A stretch of 64,000 bases of DNA from Rhineura floridana. Lineage: Eukaryota > Chordata > Lepidosauria > Squamata > Rhineuridae. The stretch lies in assembly GCF_030035675.1 (NCBI RefSeq), contig NC_084482.1, positions 229,889,943 through 229,953,942 of the forward strand, written 5' to 3'. The translations under genes and the position numbers were made by a program. Positions 26,961 through 43,197 of the stretch are shown one piece after another (position 1 is the stretch's first letter; every line of letters begins with the position of its first letter). The notes beneath the pieces are model-generated. The model was not told the DNA's origin. It was given only the letters and a program-made list of their open reading frames with translations, and did not search any database.

Positions 26961-27244
26961 AAGTGGCAGCTGCATAAAATTACTTCCTCACTCTCACTCT
27001 TCAAGGCAGGGAGTGAGGGCCTCAGAGTAGCAGCTTGCAGGCAGAGATGGAAAAGAGATGACCCTGTTCGTCTCACCCTCTGGACCTTTTGGTACCAACA
27101 TGGATAGGAAGTATTGGGCAGTGGACAGTGCAGCCAAGAAGGATGGAGGTGTGTGCCATGCGGCGAAGGGTTCACCTGTGTAGTATATTAAAACCACACC
27201 TCTTGGGGAAGTTGGAAAGGGAGGGCAGTGTCCAGCTGCACCGG

Positions 27245-27475
27245 TGGAGAAGGGCTGTCGCTCTGAGGCAGAGCATCTGCTTTGCATGTGGAAGGTCCTG
27301 GGTTCAACTGGTAAGACCCCATCCTGGGGAGCTGCTGCTGGTCAGTGTAGACAATATTATTAATTACACTTGTTAGTTGCTTGTTGTGTGTACCATTTTA
27401 AAAAACATACAGAATTCATAAGTACACACACACATTGCCGTCTGACTCAGTACAAAAGCAGCTTCCTACGTTCTC
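27245..27475 (+). repeat. tRNA-headed SINE with a small insertion
   Basis: Head AGGGCTGTCGCTCTGAGGCA, AGCATCTGCTTTGCATGTGG and B box CTGGGTTCAACTGG, then GGTCAGTGTAGACAATATT. The end CCGTCTGACTCAGTACAAA follows after about 80 bp of unrelated sequence with a short CA run. Confidence 0.72.
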
Positions 27476-27489
27476 AGAAAAGTTGGATC

Positions 27490-27785
27490 AAATCCCTTCT
27501 TGGCCATGAAGCTCACTGCGTTAATTAATTAATTAATTAATTAGTGCGTTTATATACTGTCCTTGGGGCAGCAGCAATATTTTTTTTTTAAAAAAGCCAT
27601 TAAAAGCACTTCAGAAGAATCGTTAAAATGGCTGTCTTGGGCCAGCCACGCTGCCTCGCAGTTTAATACCTACCTCATGGGGTTCTTGTGAGGATAAAAT
27701 GAGGGGGAGGGAAAGAATCATGCACACCGCCTCTATGTCCTTGGAGGAAAGGCGAGATGTGCAAATATAGGTAAATAAAGACAAA
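27490..27785 (+). repeat. CORE/MIR-like SINE split by an L2 tail
   Basis: GGCCATGAAGCTCACTGCG is cut at about 27520 by an L2 3' end with TTAATTAATTAATTAA (27521-27630). The SINE resumes with GGGCCAGCCACGCTGCC, TACCTCATGGGGTTCTTGTG and GGAGGAAAGGCGAGATG. Confidence 0.65.
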
Positions 27786-27984
27786 CATAACTAACAGCCT
27801 AACCCAGCCCCGTGCAGTCAGGAGAGATCCTGGTTAAAGCCAGTCCTGGGCAATTGAAGAAGTTCCCCAAGGGAAGAGAAGAATACAGAGCACAGGAGTC
27901 CTGCCAGGCTGGGGGAGGATTTTCTTCCCATTTCAGAAGAGGAACCCCAGAATCCTTCCAATGCCTTTGTTGCCAGAGTTTGGG

Positions 27985-28172
27985 GGTAAAGCATGACAAG
28001 ACAGTGGCTACTAGCCACGATGGCTATATTCTGCCTCCACAGCTCTAAGCCCCCAAATACCAGCTGCAGGAACGGCAGGAAGGGAGACGATTGCTCTTGC
28101 GCTCACATCCCACTTTTGGGCCACTGTGAGAAGAGGATGCTGAACTCGAAGAGCCTCTTTGGCCCCACCCAG
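27985..28172 (+). mobile_element. CR1 3' tail fragment
   Basis: GTGGCTACTAGCCACGATGG, GGGCCACTGTGAGAAGAGG and ATGCTGAACTCGAAGAGCC are the plus-strand end of the TTATGTTCTTA-type CR1. Confidence 0.7.
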
Positions 28173-28304
28173 CTGCGAGGTTCCTTCCACTGAATCTGTG
28201 GGGTTCTGTGTGCCTGATCCAGCCAGGGCCTCCCAGTGTTCTTTGGGGCACATCTATGCCTCAGGTGACCCATTTAGAGATGACATTACATTTATTACGT
28301 CCTC

Positions 28305-28507
28305 TGCCCTCTTTATTTATTTATTTATTTATTTCCATTTCTATACCGCCCTTAGCCAATGGCTCTCTGGGCGGTTCACAGCAAGGAATAAAATACAATA
28401 CAGTAAAAAACAGATAAAATCCCTAAAACAAACAACTTAAGCATTTAACAACGTAATATACAGTTAACTTAACATGAAGCAATTAAAATGCCTGGGAAAA
28501 TAAAAAG
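28305..28507 (-). mobile_element. L2 LINE 3' UTR (distal part of the 4-kb copy)
   Basis: Minus-strand L2 end: TTTATTTATTTATTTATTT, ATACCGCCCTTAGCCAATGG and CTCTCTGGGCGGTTCACAG. The text stops at CCTGGGAAAATAAAAAG, where a CR1 is inserted, and continues at 29785. Confidence 0.88.
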
Positions 28508-29777
28508 AACATAAGAACATAAGAAGAGCCTGCTGGATCAGGCCAGTGGCCCATCTAGTCCAGCATCCTGTTCTCACAGTGGCCAACCAGGTGCCTGGGG
28601 GAAGCCCACAAGCAGGACCCGAGTGCAAGAACACTCTCCCCTCCTGAGGCTTCCGGCAACTGGTTTTCAGAAGCATGCTGCCTCTGACTAGGGTGGCAGA
28701 GCACAGCCATCACAGCTAGTAGCCATTGATAGCCCTGTCCTCCATGAATTTGTCTAATCTTCTTTTAAAGCCATCCAAGCTGGTGGCCATTACTGCATCT
28801 TGTGGGAGCAAATTCCATAGTTTAACTATGCACTGAGTAAAGAAGTACTTCCTTTTGTCTGTCCTGAATCTTCCAACATTCAGCTTCTTTGAATGTCCAC
28901 GAGTTCTAGTATTATGAGAGAGGGAGAAGAACTTTTCTCTATCCACTTTCTCAATGCCATGCATAATTTTATACACTTCTATCATGTCTCCTCTGACCCG
29001 CCTTTTCTCTAAACTAAAAAGCCCCAAATGCTGCAACCTTTCCTCGTAAGGGAGTCGCTCCATCCCCTTGATCATTCTGGTTGCCCTCTTCTGAACCTTT
29101 TCCAACTCCATAATATCCTTTTTGAGATGAGGCGACCAGAACTGTACACAGTATTCCAAATGTGGCCGCACCATAGATTTATACAATGGCATTATGATAT
29201 CGGCTGTTTTATTTTCAATACCTTTCCTAATTATTGCTAGCATGGAATTTGCCTTTTTCACAGCTGCCGCACACTGGGTCGACATTTTCATCGTGCTGTC
29301 CACTACAACCCCGAGGTCTCTCTCCTGGTCGGTCACCGCCAGTTCAGACCCCATGAGCATATATGTGAAATTCAGATTTTTTGCTCCAATATGCATAATT
29401 TTACACTTGTTTATATTGAATTGCATTTGCCATTTTTCCGCCCATTCACTCAGTTTGGAGAGGTCTTTTTGGAGCTCTTTGCAATCCCTTTTGGTTTTAA
29501 CAACCCTGAACAATTTAGTGTCATCAGCAAACTTGGCCACTTCACTGCTCACTCCTAATTCTAGGTCATTAATGAACAAGTTGAAAAGTACAGGTCCCAA
29601 TACCGATCCTTGAGGGACTCCACTTTCTACAGCCCTCCATTGGGAGAACTGTCCATTTATTCCTACTCTCTGCTTTCTGCTTCTTAACCAATTCCTTATC
29701 CACAAGAGGACCTCTCCTCTTATTCCATGACTGCTAAGCTTCCTCAGAAGCCTTTGGTGAGGTACCTTGTCAAACGC
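28508..29777 (-). mobile_element. CR1 LINE, 5'-truncated, inserted in L2
   Basis: Starts (on the minus strand) inside the RT palm at FDKVPHQRLLRKLSSHG and runs in one open frame to the normal C-terminus DRAINGY, followed by the 3' UTR ending TTATGTTCTTATGTT. It has [20 protein letters not shown] (motif B) and KFADDTKLF (motif C). TAAAAAG at 28501-28507 and TAAAAAAG at 29778-29785 are the target duplication. It shares nearly all of its peptide with the copy at 43-45 kb. Confidence 0.93.
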
Positions 29778-32445
29778 TAAAAAAGGTTTTAACCTGGCGC
29801 CGAAAAGATAGAAGAGTAGGCGCCAGGCGCACCTCATCGAAGAGACTGTTCCATAATTCGGGGGCCACTACTGAAAAGGCCCTAGATCTAGTAACAGCCC
29901 TCCGAGCTTCCCTATGGGACGGGACTCGGAGGAGGGCCTTAGATGTTGAACGTAGTGATCGGGTAGGTTCATAGCGGGAGAGGCGTTCCGCAAGGTATTG
30001 TGGTCCCGCACCGTGTAAGGCTTTATAAGTCAAAACTAGCACTTTGAATCTAGCCCGGAAACAAATAGGTAGCCAGTGCAAACGCGCCAGAACAGGTGTT
30101 ACATGTGAGGACCGTCTGGTCCTCGTCAGCAGTCTGGCTGCTGCGTTTTGCACTAGCTGTAGTTTCTGAATTGTCTTCAAAGGCAGCCCCACATAGAGTG
30201 CATTGCAGTAGTCCAATCTCGAGGTTACCAGAGCATGCACGACTGAGGTGAGGTCAACATTATCCAGATAGGGGCGTAGCTGGGCTACCAACCGAAAATG
30301 GTAGAATGCATTACGTGCCACCGAGGCCACTTGAGCCTCAAGAGACAGGTATGGATCGAAAAGGACCCCCAACCTTTAACCTGTTCCTTCAGGGGCAGTG
30401 TAACCCCATCCAGAACAGGTTGAACATCCACCACCTGGGTCGAGAAGGCACCCACCAACAGCGTCTCAGTCTTGTCAGGATTGAGCTTCAATTTGTTAGC
30501 TCTCATCCAGTCCATTATCGCGGCTAGGCAACGGTTCAGCACGTTAACAGCCTCACCTGAAAAAGATAAGGAGAAATAGAGTTGCGTGTCATCAGCATAC
30601 TGGTGACAACGCACTCCAAAACTCCTGATGACCGCTCCCAGCGGCTTCATGTAGATGTTAAAGAGCATAGGGGACAGAACCGATCCCTGCGGGACTCCAC
30701 AATGGAGAGTCCAGGGCGTTGAGTAGTGTTCCGCTAGCCCTACCTTCTGGAGATGATCCGCCAAGTAGGAGCGGAGCCACCGCCAAGCAGTACCTCCAAC
30801 TCCCAATTCTGCGAGTCTCTCCAGAAGGATACCATGGTCGATGGTATCAAAAGCAGCTGAGAGGTCAAGCAGAATCAACAGGGTTACACTCCCCCCGTCT
30901 CTCTCCCAACATAGGTCATCATACCGGGCGACCAAGGCTGTTCCGGTGCCGAAACCGGGTCTGAAACCGGATTGAAATGGATCCAGATAATTGGTTTCAT
31001 CCAAGAGTACCTGGAGCTGGTTGGCAACCACACGCTCTAGAACCTTGCCCAAAAATGGGATGTTCGCAACCGGTCTATAGTTGTTCAGGTTATCTGGGTC
31101 CAGGGAAGACTTCTTCAGGAGTGGTCTCACCACCGCCTCTTTCAGACAGCAGGGGACCACTCCCTCTCTCAAGAAGGCATTTATCACTTCCCTGGCCCAG
31201 CCGGCTGTTCCAACCCTGGCAGCTTTCACTAGCCAAGAGGGGCAAGGATCCAGTATGGAAGTGGTTGCACGCACCAGTCCAAGTATCTTGTCAACGTCCT
31301 CAAGCTGTACCAACTGAAATTCATCCAATAAATGAGGACAAGACCGTGCTCCGGATACCTCATTGGGTTCAACTGCCATAATATTGGAGTCTAAGTCCCG
31401 GCGGATGCAAGAGATTTTATCTTGGAAGTGCACAGCAAAGTCATTACAGCGGGTTTGAGATGGTTCTAAGATATTCGAAGGGCTAGAATGAAGAAGCCCT
31501 CGGGCAACTTTAAAGAGCTCCGCTGGGCGGTTAAGAGATGATTTAATAGAGGCAGCAAAATACCGCTTTTTTGCTGCCCTCACCGCTTCTATATACCTTT
31601 TAGTAGATGCACTTACCAAGGCATGATTGTATCCGTCAGGAGTTTGCCTCCATCTGCACTCAAGCCTCCTCCTCTCTTGCTTCATCACTCTCAGCTCCGG
31701 GGTATACCACGGAGCTACATGGGCTCTGCAAGGGAGAGGGCGCGCAGGAGCGATCGTGTCCACGGCCCGGGTCATTTCGGTGTTCCATAATTCGACCAGG
31801 GCTTCGACAGGAGCGCCAGTCTTATCAGCCGGAAACCCCCCCAGAGCCCTCTGGAAACCCTGTGGATGCATTAGTCTCCGGGGTCGGACTAACTTAATAG
31901 GTCCCCCACTCTTGTGGAGGCAAAGGGGTGCTGTAAGACTAAACTTCAGCAAGCAGTGATCTGTCCATGACAATGGGGTTGTTGAAAGGCTCCCCACCTC
32001 CAGATCACTATCTCCATGTCCAGTGGCGAAGATCAAATCAAGGGTATGCCCTGACACATGCGTTGGGCCAGTAACAAATTGAGACAGCCCCATGGTTGCC
32101 ATGAAGTCCTGAGCTGCCCCAGTAAGAGCAGTCTCGGCATGAATGTTGAAGTCCCCCAGTACCAATAGTCTGGGAGACCTCAACAATACCTCCGAGACTA
32201 CCTCAGTCAGCTCAGTTAGGGAAGCTGTTGGGCAGCAGGGTGGGCGGTACACCAACAGGATTCCCAGTCTGTCTCTTTGACCCAGCACAAGGTGAAGACA
32301 CTCCCGACCAGTCGCCAACTGGACAGGGTGCCTGATGAGCGAGAGAGAGCTCCTATAGGCCACAGCAACCCCACCTCCCCGACCCTCGGATCTACCACAG
32401 TGTTGAACCGTATAGCCAGGTGGGCACATCTGGGAAAGAGCAACT
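29778..32445 (-). mobile_element. L2 LINE, endonuclease and reverse transcriptase
   Basis: A long L2-clade copy. From 32429 to 30285 one open frame of 714 codons carries most of the apurinic endonuclease (LVLGDFNIHAE; TLDLIFATG; SWTDHCLLKFSL near its end). The RT follows: NYRPVANIPFLGKVLERVV, LLILLDLSAAFDTIDHGILL (motif A), [20 protein letters not shown] (motif B) and HQYADDTQLYFS (motif C, YADD). The C-terminal part lies in a shifted frame at 30372-29790 (LLDPYLSLEAQ-type text), one frameshift near 30370. The 5' end is truncated near 32445, inside the endonuclease. The 3' UTR is split by the CR1 at 28508. Confidence 0.93.
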
Positions 32446-33084
32446 CCTCCTCCTCCTCTTCTTTTTAAGCCTCACCCAGGGATCCTCAAGGCTAAGTGTG
32501 GATTTTAACCCAGGCCTCCTTAGTCCTAGTCCAACAATCTAACACAGGGGCCCCCATCCCTTTTGGGCCTGGGTGGGGACATATTTAGATATCAAAGAAA
32601 TTGTTGTGGGCACCATTATCCCTTCCCTGCCTACTTTTAGACGTTGTCTGAAAATGGAATTATTTGGACAGCCCTTTACAATAGGTTTTTTTTAAAAACA
32701 CCACCACCACCACCACCCTGTTATCTATTGATGTTTTATTGATGCGTTTAATTATGTTTTTAATATATGGATACTTTTACTGATTTTTTTCGCATGTTGT
32801 ATAACGGCTTGATAGATTGAATGAAAGTGTGGATTATAAATATTTCAATCAGTCAATCAAATACCCATTTCACTGATGATGCTCAGAACATCCCCCACCC
32901 CCCAAAAAACAGGCAGCTCCCTTCTGAAATAGGCAGTGCCACTCCCAACCAAAGGGGATGTGGTGGCCTCCAGCCATCCAAGTTTCCAGTTGAGTCCTCC
33001 ATTTGATTTCCACGTGAACAGCTTCTGGGCCCCTCCTCCAAAGGCTGCCCTCTCACCAAGGCATCCCCTACTAGATGTGGGGGG
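32446..33084. other. Decayed repeats, no gene
   Basis: A TCC/TCT run at 32445-32465 is followed by plus-strand L2 tail text (about 32600-32870: GTCTGAAAATGGAATTATTT; TTGATAGATTGAATGAAAG). The rest is unassigned. Confidence 0.45.
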
Positions 33085-33185
33085 AGGGAGGGGCTTGGTG
33101 CCCTCCAGATGTTGCTGGACTCCCCCTCCCCACATCCCTCCCCAACCATCCGCCTTCCTGGCTGCCGGGAGTTGGAGCCCAACCA
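33085..33185. repeat. Palindromic MITE fragment
   Basis: GGTGCCCTCCAGATGTTGCT and CTGCCGGGAGTTGGAGCCC are the arms of the CCTCCAGATG hairpin family. Confidence 0.5.
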
Positions 33186-33309
33186 CAGATGGAGGGCCCC
33201 CCAGCCCGCCCCCCAGCCCTGCATGGCAGATGGAGGCGCCTTTGCTAGGATGCCCCTGGCTGAGCCTCCCTCGACAGAGCTATTGCTGAGTTGCACTCAC
33301 TTCTAGGGG

Positions 33310-33660
33310 GGTGATGCCTCCCCAGCTGTTGCCATGGGCTGCTGCCTGCCTGTGATGTCACAAGAGGAATGGCAGGTGAGTGGAGCAGTGGGAGGCCAAG
33401 GGGAAAGAGGCAGCTGTCAGTTGGCTGCTGCTGCCTGCCTGTGATTTCACAAAAGGAAAGCGGAGTCCAGAGAGAGGTGGGCCAAGGCGAAAGAGGGAAA
33501 GGAGGAGGGATGGATGGAGCAGCTCCATTGTCCACTGGCTGCCTGGAGGGAGGAGCTGTCAATTGGCTGCTGCCTGCCTGTGATGTCACAAAAGGAAAGC
33601 GGAGTCCAGACAGGGGAAAGAGGCAGCTAGCACAGAGAAGGAGCAGCTGGCTGGCTGAGA
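33310..33660 (+). repeat. Imperfect direct repeats with CRE-like palindromes
   Basis: Three copies of a unit with GGCTGCTGCCTGCCTGTGAT followed by GTCACAAAAGGAAAGCGGAG occur near 33340, 33425 and 33565. Two copies contain TGTGATGTCACA, a CRE/ATF-like palindrome, and the middle copy has TGTGATTTCACA. GCCAAGG..AAAGAGG spacers are also repeated. Role unknown; it could be an old promoter block. Confidence 0.6.
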
Positions 33661-33904
33661 GGGAGTTGCTCCCCTCCTCTCTGTAGTAACTGCCTCATCC
33701 TGCATCCCCACCAAAGAGGCAGTTCTTACAGGGGGAACCAGCTCCCCCCTCCCTCCCTCCCTCCCTGGGTCCCCCTCCCAGCCCCCCTTCACTCTCCCCT
33801 GACAGAATGCAGCAGGTACCGGCGGCGACGTTCAGCATGGCTTGAGCTTCTTCCAACTAAACAGCTTCTAAGTACATGTTAAGGAGGGCACATCTTTCCC
33901 TTAG

Positions 33905-34116
33905 GTCACCCAGGGGACAAAGGGAAAGCCGTCCCCCTCCCCAAGTTCTTTGCGAAGCTCCCCTTCAGCCACAATGAAAGAGCCCGCTCATCTATCTCTC
34001 CCAGGAAGACTACGGGGTTCCACTACGTGAACTGGAAGATGGGAGCAGGCCATCATGTGGCTATGGAGCAGATGAGGTGGCAAGTTCGCCGGGGCCTTGC
34101 GGAGCGGGCTGCCTAA
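33905..34116 (+). other. Candidate 3'-terminal coding exon, not recognised
   Basis: A plus-strand frame is open from an acceptor-like CTTTCCCTTAG at 33894-33904 to a TAA at about 34114. It reads GHPGDKGKAVPLPKFFAKLP, then FSHNERARSSISPRKTTGF, HYVNWKMGAGHHVAMEQM and RWQVRRGLAERAA. It is basic and looks coding in composition, but I do not recognise a family. A weak HYVNWKM resemblance to mitochondrial ribosomal S14 proteins is not enough for a call. No upstream exon was found. It could be a processed or partial pseudogene. Confidence 0.3.
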
Positions 34117-35430
34117 TTGCAGCGTGAAAGCAGCTGATGCCCACAGCCTGAAGCTGGCCAACAGACCAAGCGGAGGCCAGTGGATGTTGCAAGGCCGAAG
34201 CTGGCTACTGTTTGTGGATGTGAGCTTTGCAAGCCAATGACCAGCTGAGCCCCGACAATCAGCTGATTGGGGGAGAGCACTATGTAAGGGACTTTGTAGC
34301 CGCAGCCCATCAGCCAGGCCTTCAAACTCCCTTTCAGCCCAGCTACGCAGTAGGCCTCATTATGTCCACAGGGCAGAGGCTGCCCACTACTGCGCCATAG
34401 TACAATGGAACACCTTAAGGCCATCACAGGATGGGCAATGCTCCTGACTTCAAGCCTCCAATGACCTCAATGGCTGAGCCACCCAGGGTTATTCCTCTGA
34501 ACGTTTGCAGCAGCTCTGGCTGTTGTGATGTTCTAGGAGGCCTTAGCACAGCAGGCAGGCAGAGGTTTTGGTGACTTGGACCGAAGACCAAAGTGCAGGT
34601 GTCTGCGCAAGGCAGGGCGGAGGGATCCCACCTCCGAAGCACAGGATTCTCGCTCCAGTAAGAATGCCATCCCTCCATTGCTCAAAGAAGCTGTGACTTC
34701 CAGTGGTACAGTGGAAGATATTTTAGCTGTTGTATCACTTGTGTGTCTGCAGCCCTGGTGGGATATACATTTAATAAATAAGACTAACATAGCCCTTCCC
34801 AGGCTTTGGCAACATGGCGCAGCTGTGAAAAAGGGAGAATCCATGCTAGGAAAGAGATTGAAAGAACAAAAGAGACCCCACTGTCAATAAATATAATGCT
34901 GTTAATACAAGATATTCAGCAATAATTGTAAGATTGCTCAGATCTACCACCAGAGGGCAACTCCAAATTAACTAAAGTGTTTTAATGTGCATCACTATAA
35001 AAGGCAGGGCATAGTCAGAATTCCAGGGCAATGGACAGAAACAGTTTCCATTAAATCTCTCTCTCTCTCTCTCTTAATGTAAATAGAAACAGAAATGCAG
35101 GCGCAGAACTAAGGCACAAGGGAATATAAGGAATCCTCATGCAAAGCGGTTGATAAAGTTACGACAGGCCCCAGAAAGGCATAACATAATTGTTGTTAAA
35201 TTGTACGTCGCCTAGAGTGGCCACTGGCCAGATAGGCGACCCACAAATTAAATTATTATTATAAAAAATACTTTGAGGAAGTCTTCACCAAGCTGGTGCC
35301 CTCCAGACATTTTGGAATGAAAGGACTGTGCTGGGGCTGATGGGAAGTGTAGTCCAAACACCAGGAGCGCACCAGGTTGGGGAAGGCTAAATTATATGCC
35401 ATTATATATGCAAACAAAGAAATAAGGGAC
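34117..35430. other. Repeat-derived stretch without a gene
   Basis: Contains a short CR1-like bit (34815-34870), a (TC)n run (35059-35078), an L2-like 3' end (TGTACGTCGCCTAGAGTGG at 35201) and a hairpin MITE (35290-35390, GGTGCCCTCCAGACATTTTG). The remainder is unassigned. Confidence 0.5.
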
Positions 35431-35580
35431 TAGAATCCTAGAATAGTAGAGTTGGAAAGGGCCTATAAGGCCATCAAGTCCAACCCCCTGCTCAATGCAG
35501 GAATCCAAGTCAAAGCATTCCCAACAGATGGCTGTCCAGCTGCCTCTTGAAGGCCTCCAGTGTCGGAGAGCCCACTATCA
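35431..35580 (-). mobile_element. CR1 3' end fragment
   Basis: Minus-strand CR1 tail: AGAATAGTAGAGTTGGAAAG, CATCAAGTCCAACCCCCTGC and GGCCTCCAGTGTCGGAGAGC. Close to the consensus of the other copies, so rather young. Confidence 0.85.
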
Positions 35581-35690
35581 GCATCAGATGATGTATGCAT
35601 GAAAGTTTGATTTATCACAAAAAAACTCAAAACAGTCTGCATATTTATATAGCTTGCTCAGGTTGAACCTCTTTCTGCCCCCCCCCAGTA

Positions 35691-35738
35691 TTTATTTGGG
35701 GTCTGGAACATTGGGTTCCTGCCCCCCAAGTATTTATT
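35691..35738 (-). terminator. Duplicated polyadenylation signals of gene C
   Basis: On the minus strand AATAAA occurs at 35738-35733 and again at 35696-35691. Each lies in a copy of the block CCCCAAATAAATACT, a direct duplication of about 43 bp. The first signal is 12 bases after the stop codon of gene C. Confidence 0.65.
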
Positions 35739-35749
35739 TGGGGTCTCTG

Positions 35750-41737
<5,988 letters not shown>

Positions 41738-41812
41738 TCCTAGAGCAAAGATTGCTTGAAAGAGCTCCTGCTTAGTCTCACAAGGCCAAAGAGCCCTTGA
41801 AAAAAAAAATTA

Positions 41813-41912
41813 GATTGCAATCCTCTATGCAGCTACGTGGGAGTTAGGTCCTATTGCATTCAATGGGTCTTTACTTCTGAGTTGACATGCATGGGGCTGT
41901 GTGCTGTTAATC
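41813..41912. repeat. Small palindromic MITE
   Basis: GATTGCAATCCTCTATGCAG and CATTCAATGGGTCTTTACTT with CTGAGTTGACATGCATGG form the arms. Related to 16045-16145. Confidence 0.6.
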
Positions 41913-42249
41913 TCCACACACACAGATGATTTACAAGCAAAACTGAAGCGTTTCAGTGATCAACTCAAAGTTCTCCCTGTGGGTGGGAAAAAACCAAGAA
42001 TCAGAGGGACCAAAACAGTATAGTGAAAGCTTGTTGTAACGCAGGGGTCTGGGAACAAAGGATGCACCTGTGTTACAGGGGGTTCTGCATTATAATGAGA
42101 GCTGTTGACTGTGTGTAGTATTTTACTTGGGGGACATTGTGATACACACAGTATGTCTGAATCCATGGTACAGCGAGCCCCATTATAATGAGCTCCCACC
42201 ATATTACATCCCATCACTCAGACATATTCTCCAACATTTTCATTAAAAA

Positions 42250-43197
42250 GAAACAAGAAAACAAGAAACAAGAAAACATAAGCACAGCCTCCTAGACCAG
42301 GCAATAGCCCGGAAGTGGCCAACCAGATTATTATTATTACTATTACTACTATTACCACCACCACCGTCACCACTTCCTCCCAGTAGGAGCCCAGGGCGGC
42401 AAACGAAAACACTAAAAACACTCTAAAACATCATAAAAAGAGACATTAAAATATATTAAAACAATCTTTAAAAACATCTTTATGAAAAAGCTTTAAAGGC
42501 ATGTTTAAAAGCAATTCCAACACAGACGCAGACTGGCAAGCAAGGTCTTCAATAGGTGCTGAAAAGATAACAGAGATGGTGCCTGTCTAATATTTAAGGG
42601 GAGGGAATTCCAAAGGATAGATGCCACTACACTAAAGATACATTTCCTACGTTGTGCAGAACAGACCTCCTGATAAGGAGGCCCTCACCTGCAGAGCGCA
42701 GGTATCGACTGGGTACATAAGGGGTAAGACAGTCTTTCAGATATCCTGGTCCCAAGCTTTACAGGGCTTTGTATACCAAAACTAGAACCTTCAACTTGGC
42801 CCGGTAGCTAATGGGCTGCCAGTGCAATTCTTTCAGCAGCGGGGTGACATGTAGGCGATACCCTGTCCCGGTGAGCTCATTGCCACATTTTGCACCAGCT
42901 GCAACTTCTGGACCAACCTCAAGGGCAGCCCCACATAGAGCACATTACAGTAATCCAGCCTGGAGGTTACCAGTCCATGGACAACAGTAGTCAGGCTATC
43001 CCAGTCCAGAAATGGCCACAGCTGTCTTATCAGCCGAAGCTGGTAAAAGGCACTCCTAGCCACTGAGGTCACCTGGGCCTCTAGTAACAAAGATGGATCC
43101 AGGAGCACCCCCAGATTACAGACCTGCTCTTTCAGAGGGAGTATGACCCCGTCCAAAGCAGGCAACTGACCAATTATCCAAACTCGGGAACCAAATA
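42250..43197 (-). mobile_element. L2 LINE 3' part
   Basis: After a CR1 tail scrap (42262-42330: AACATAAGCACAGCCTCC), a minus-strand L2 follows. It has the ATT/ACC-rich end, the CTCCCAGTAGGAGCCCAGGG block and RT C-terminal coding open for 110 codons (42833-43165: ALDGVILPLKEQV; SRLDYCNVLYVGLPL). The CR1 at 43198 follows directly. Confidence 0.82.

Noticed and set aside
30306-32010. Plus-strand open frames opposite the L2
   Set aside because: They are antisense shadows of the L2 endonuclease and RT coding.
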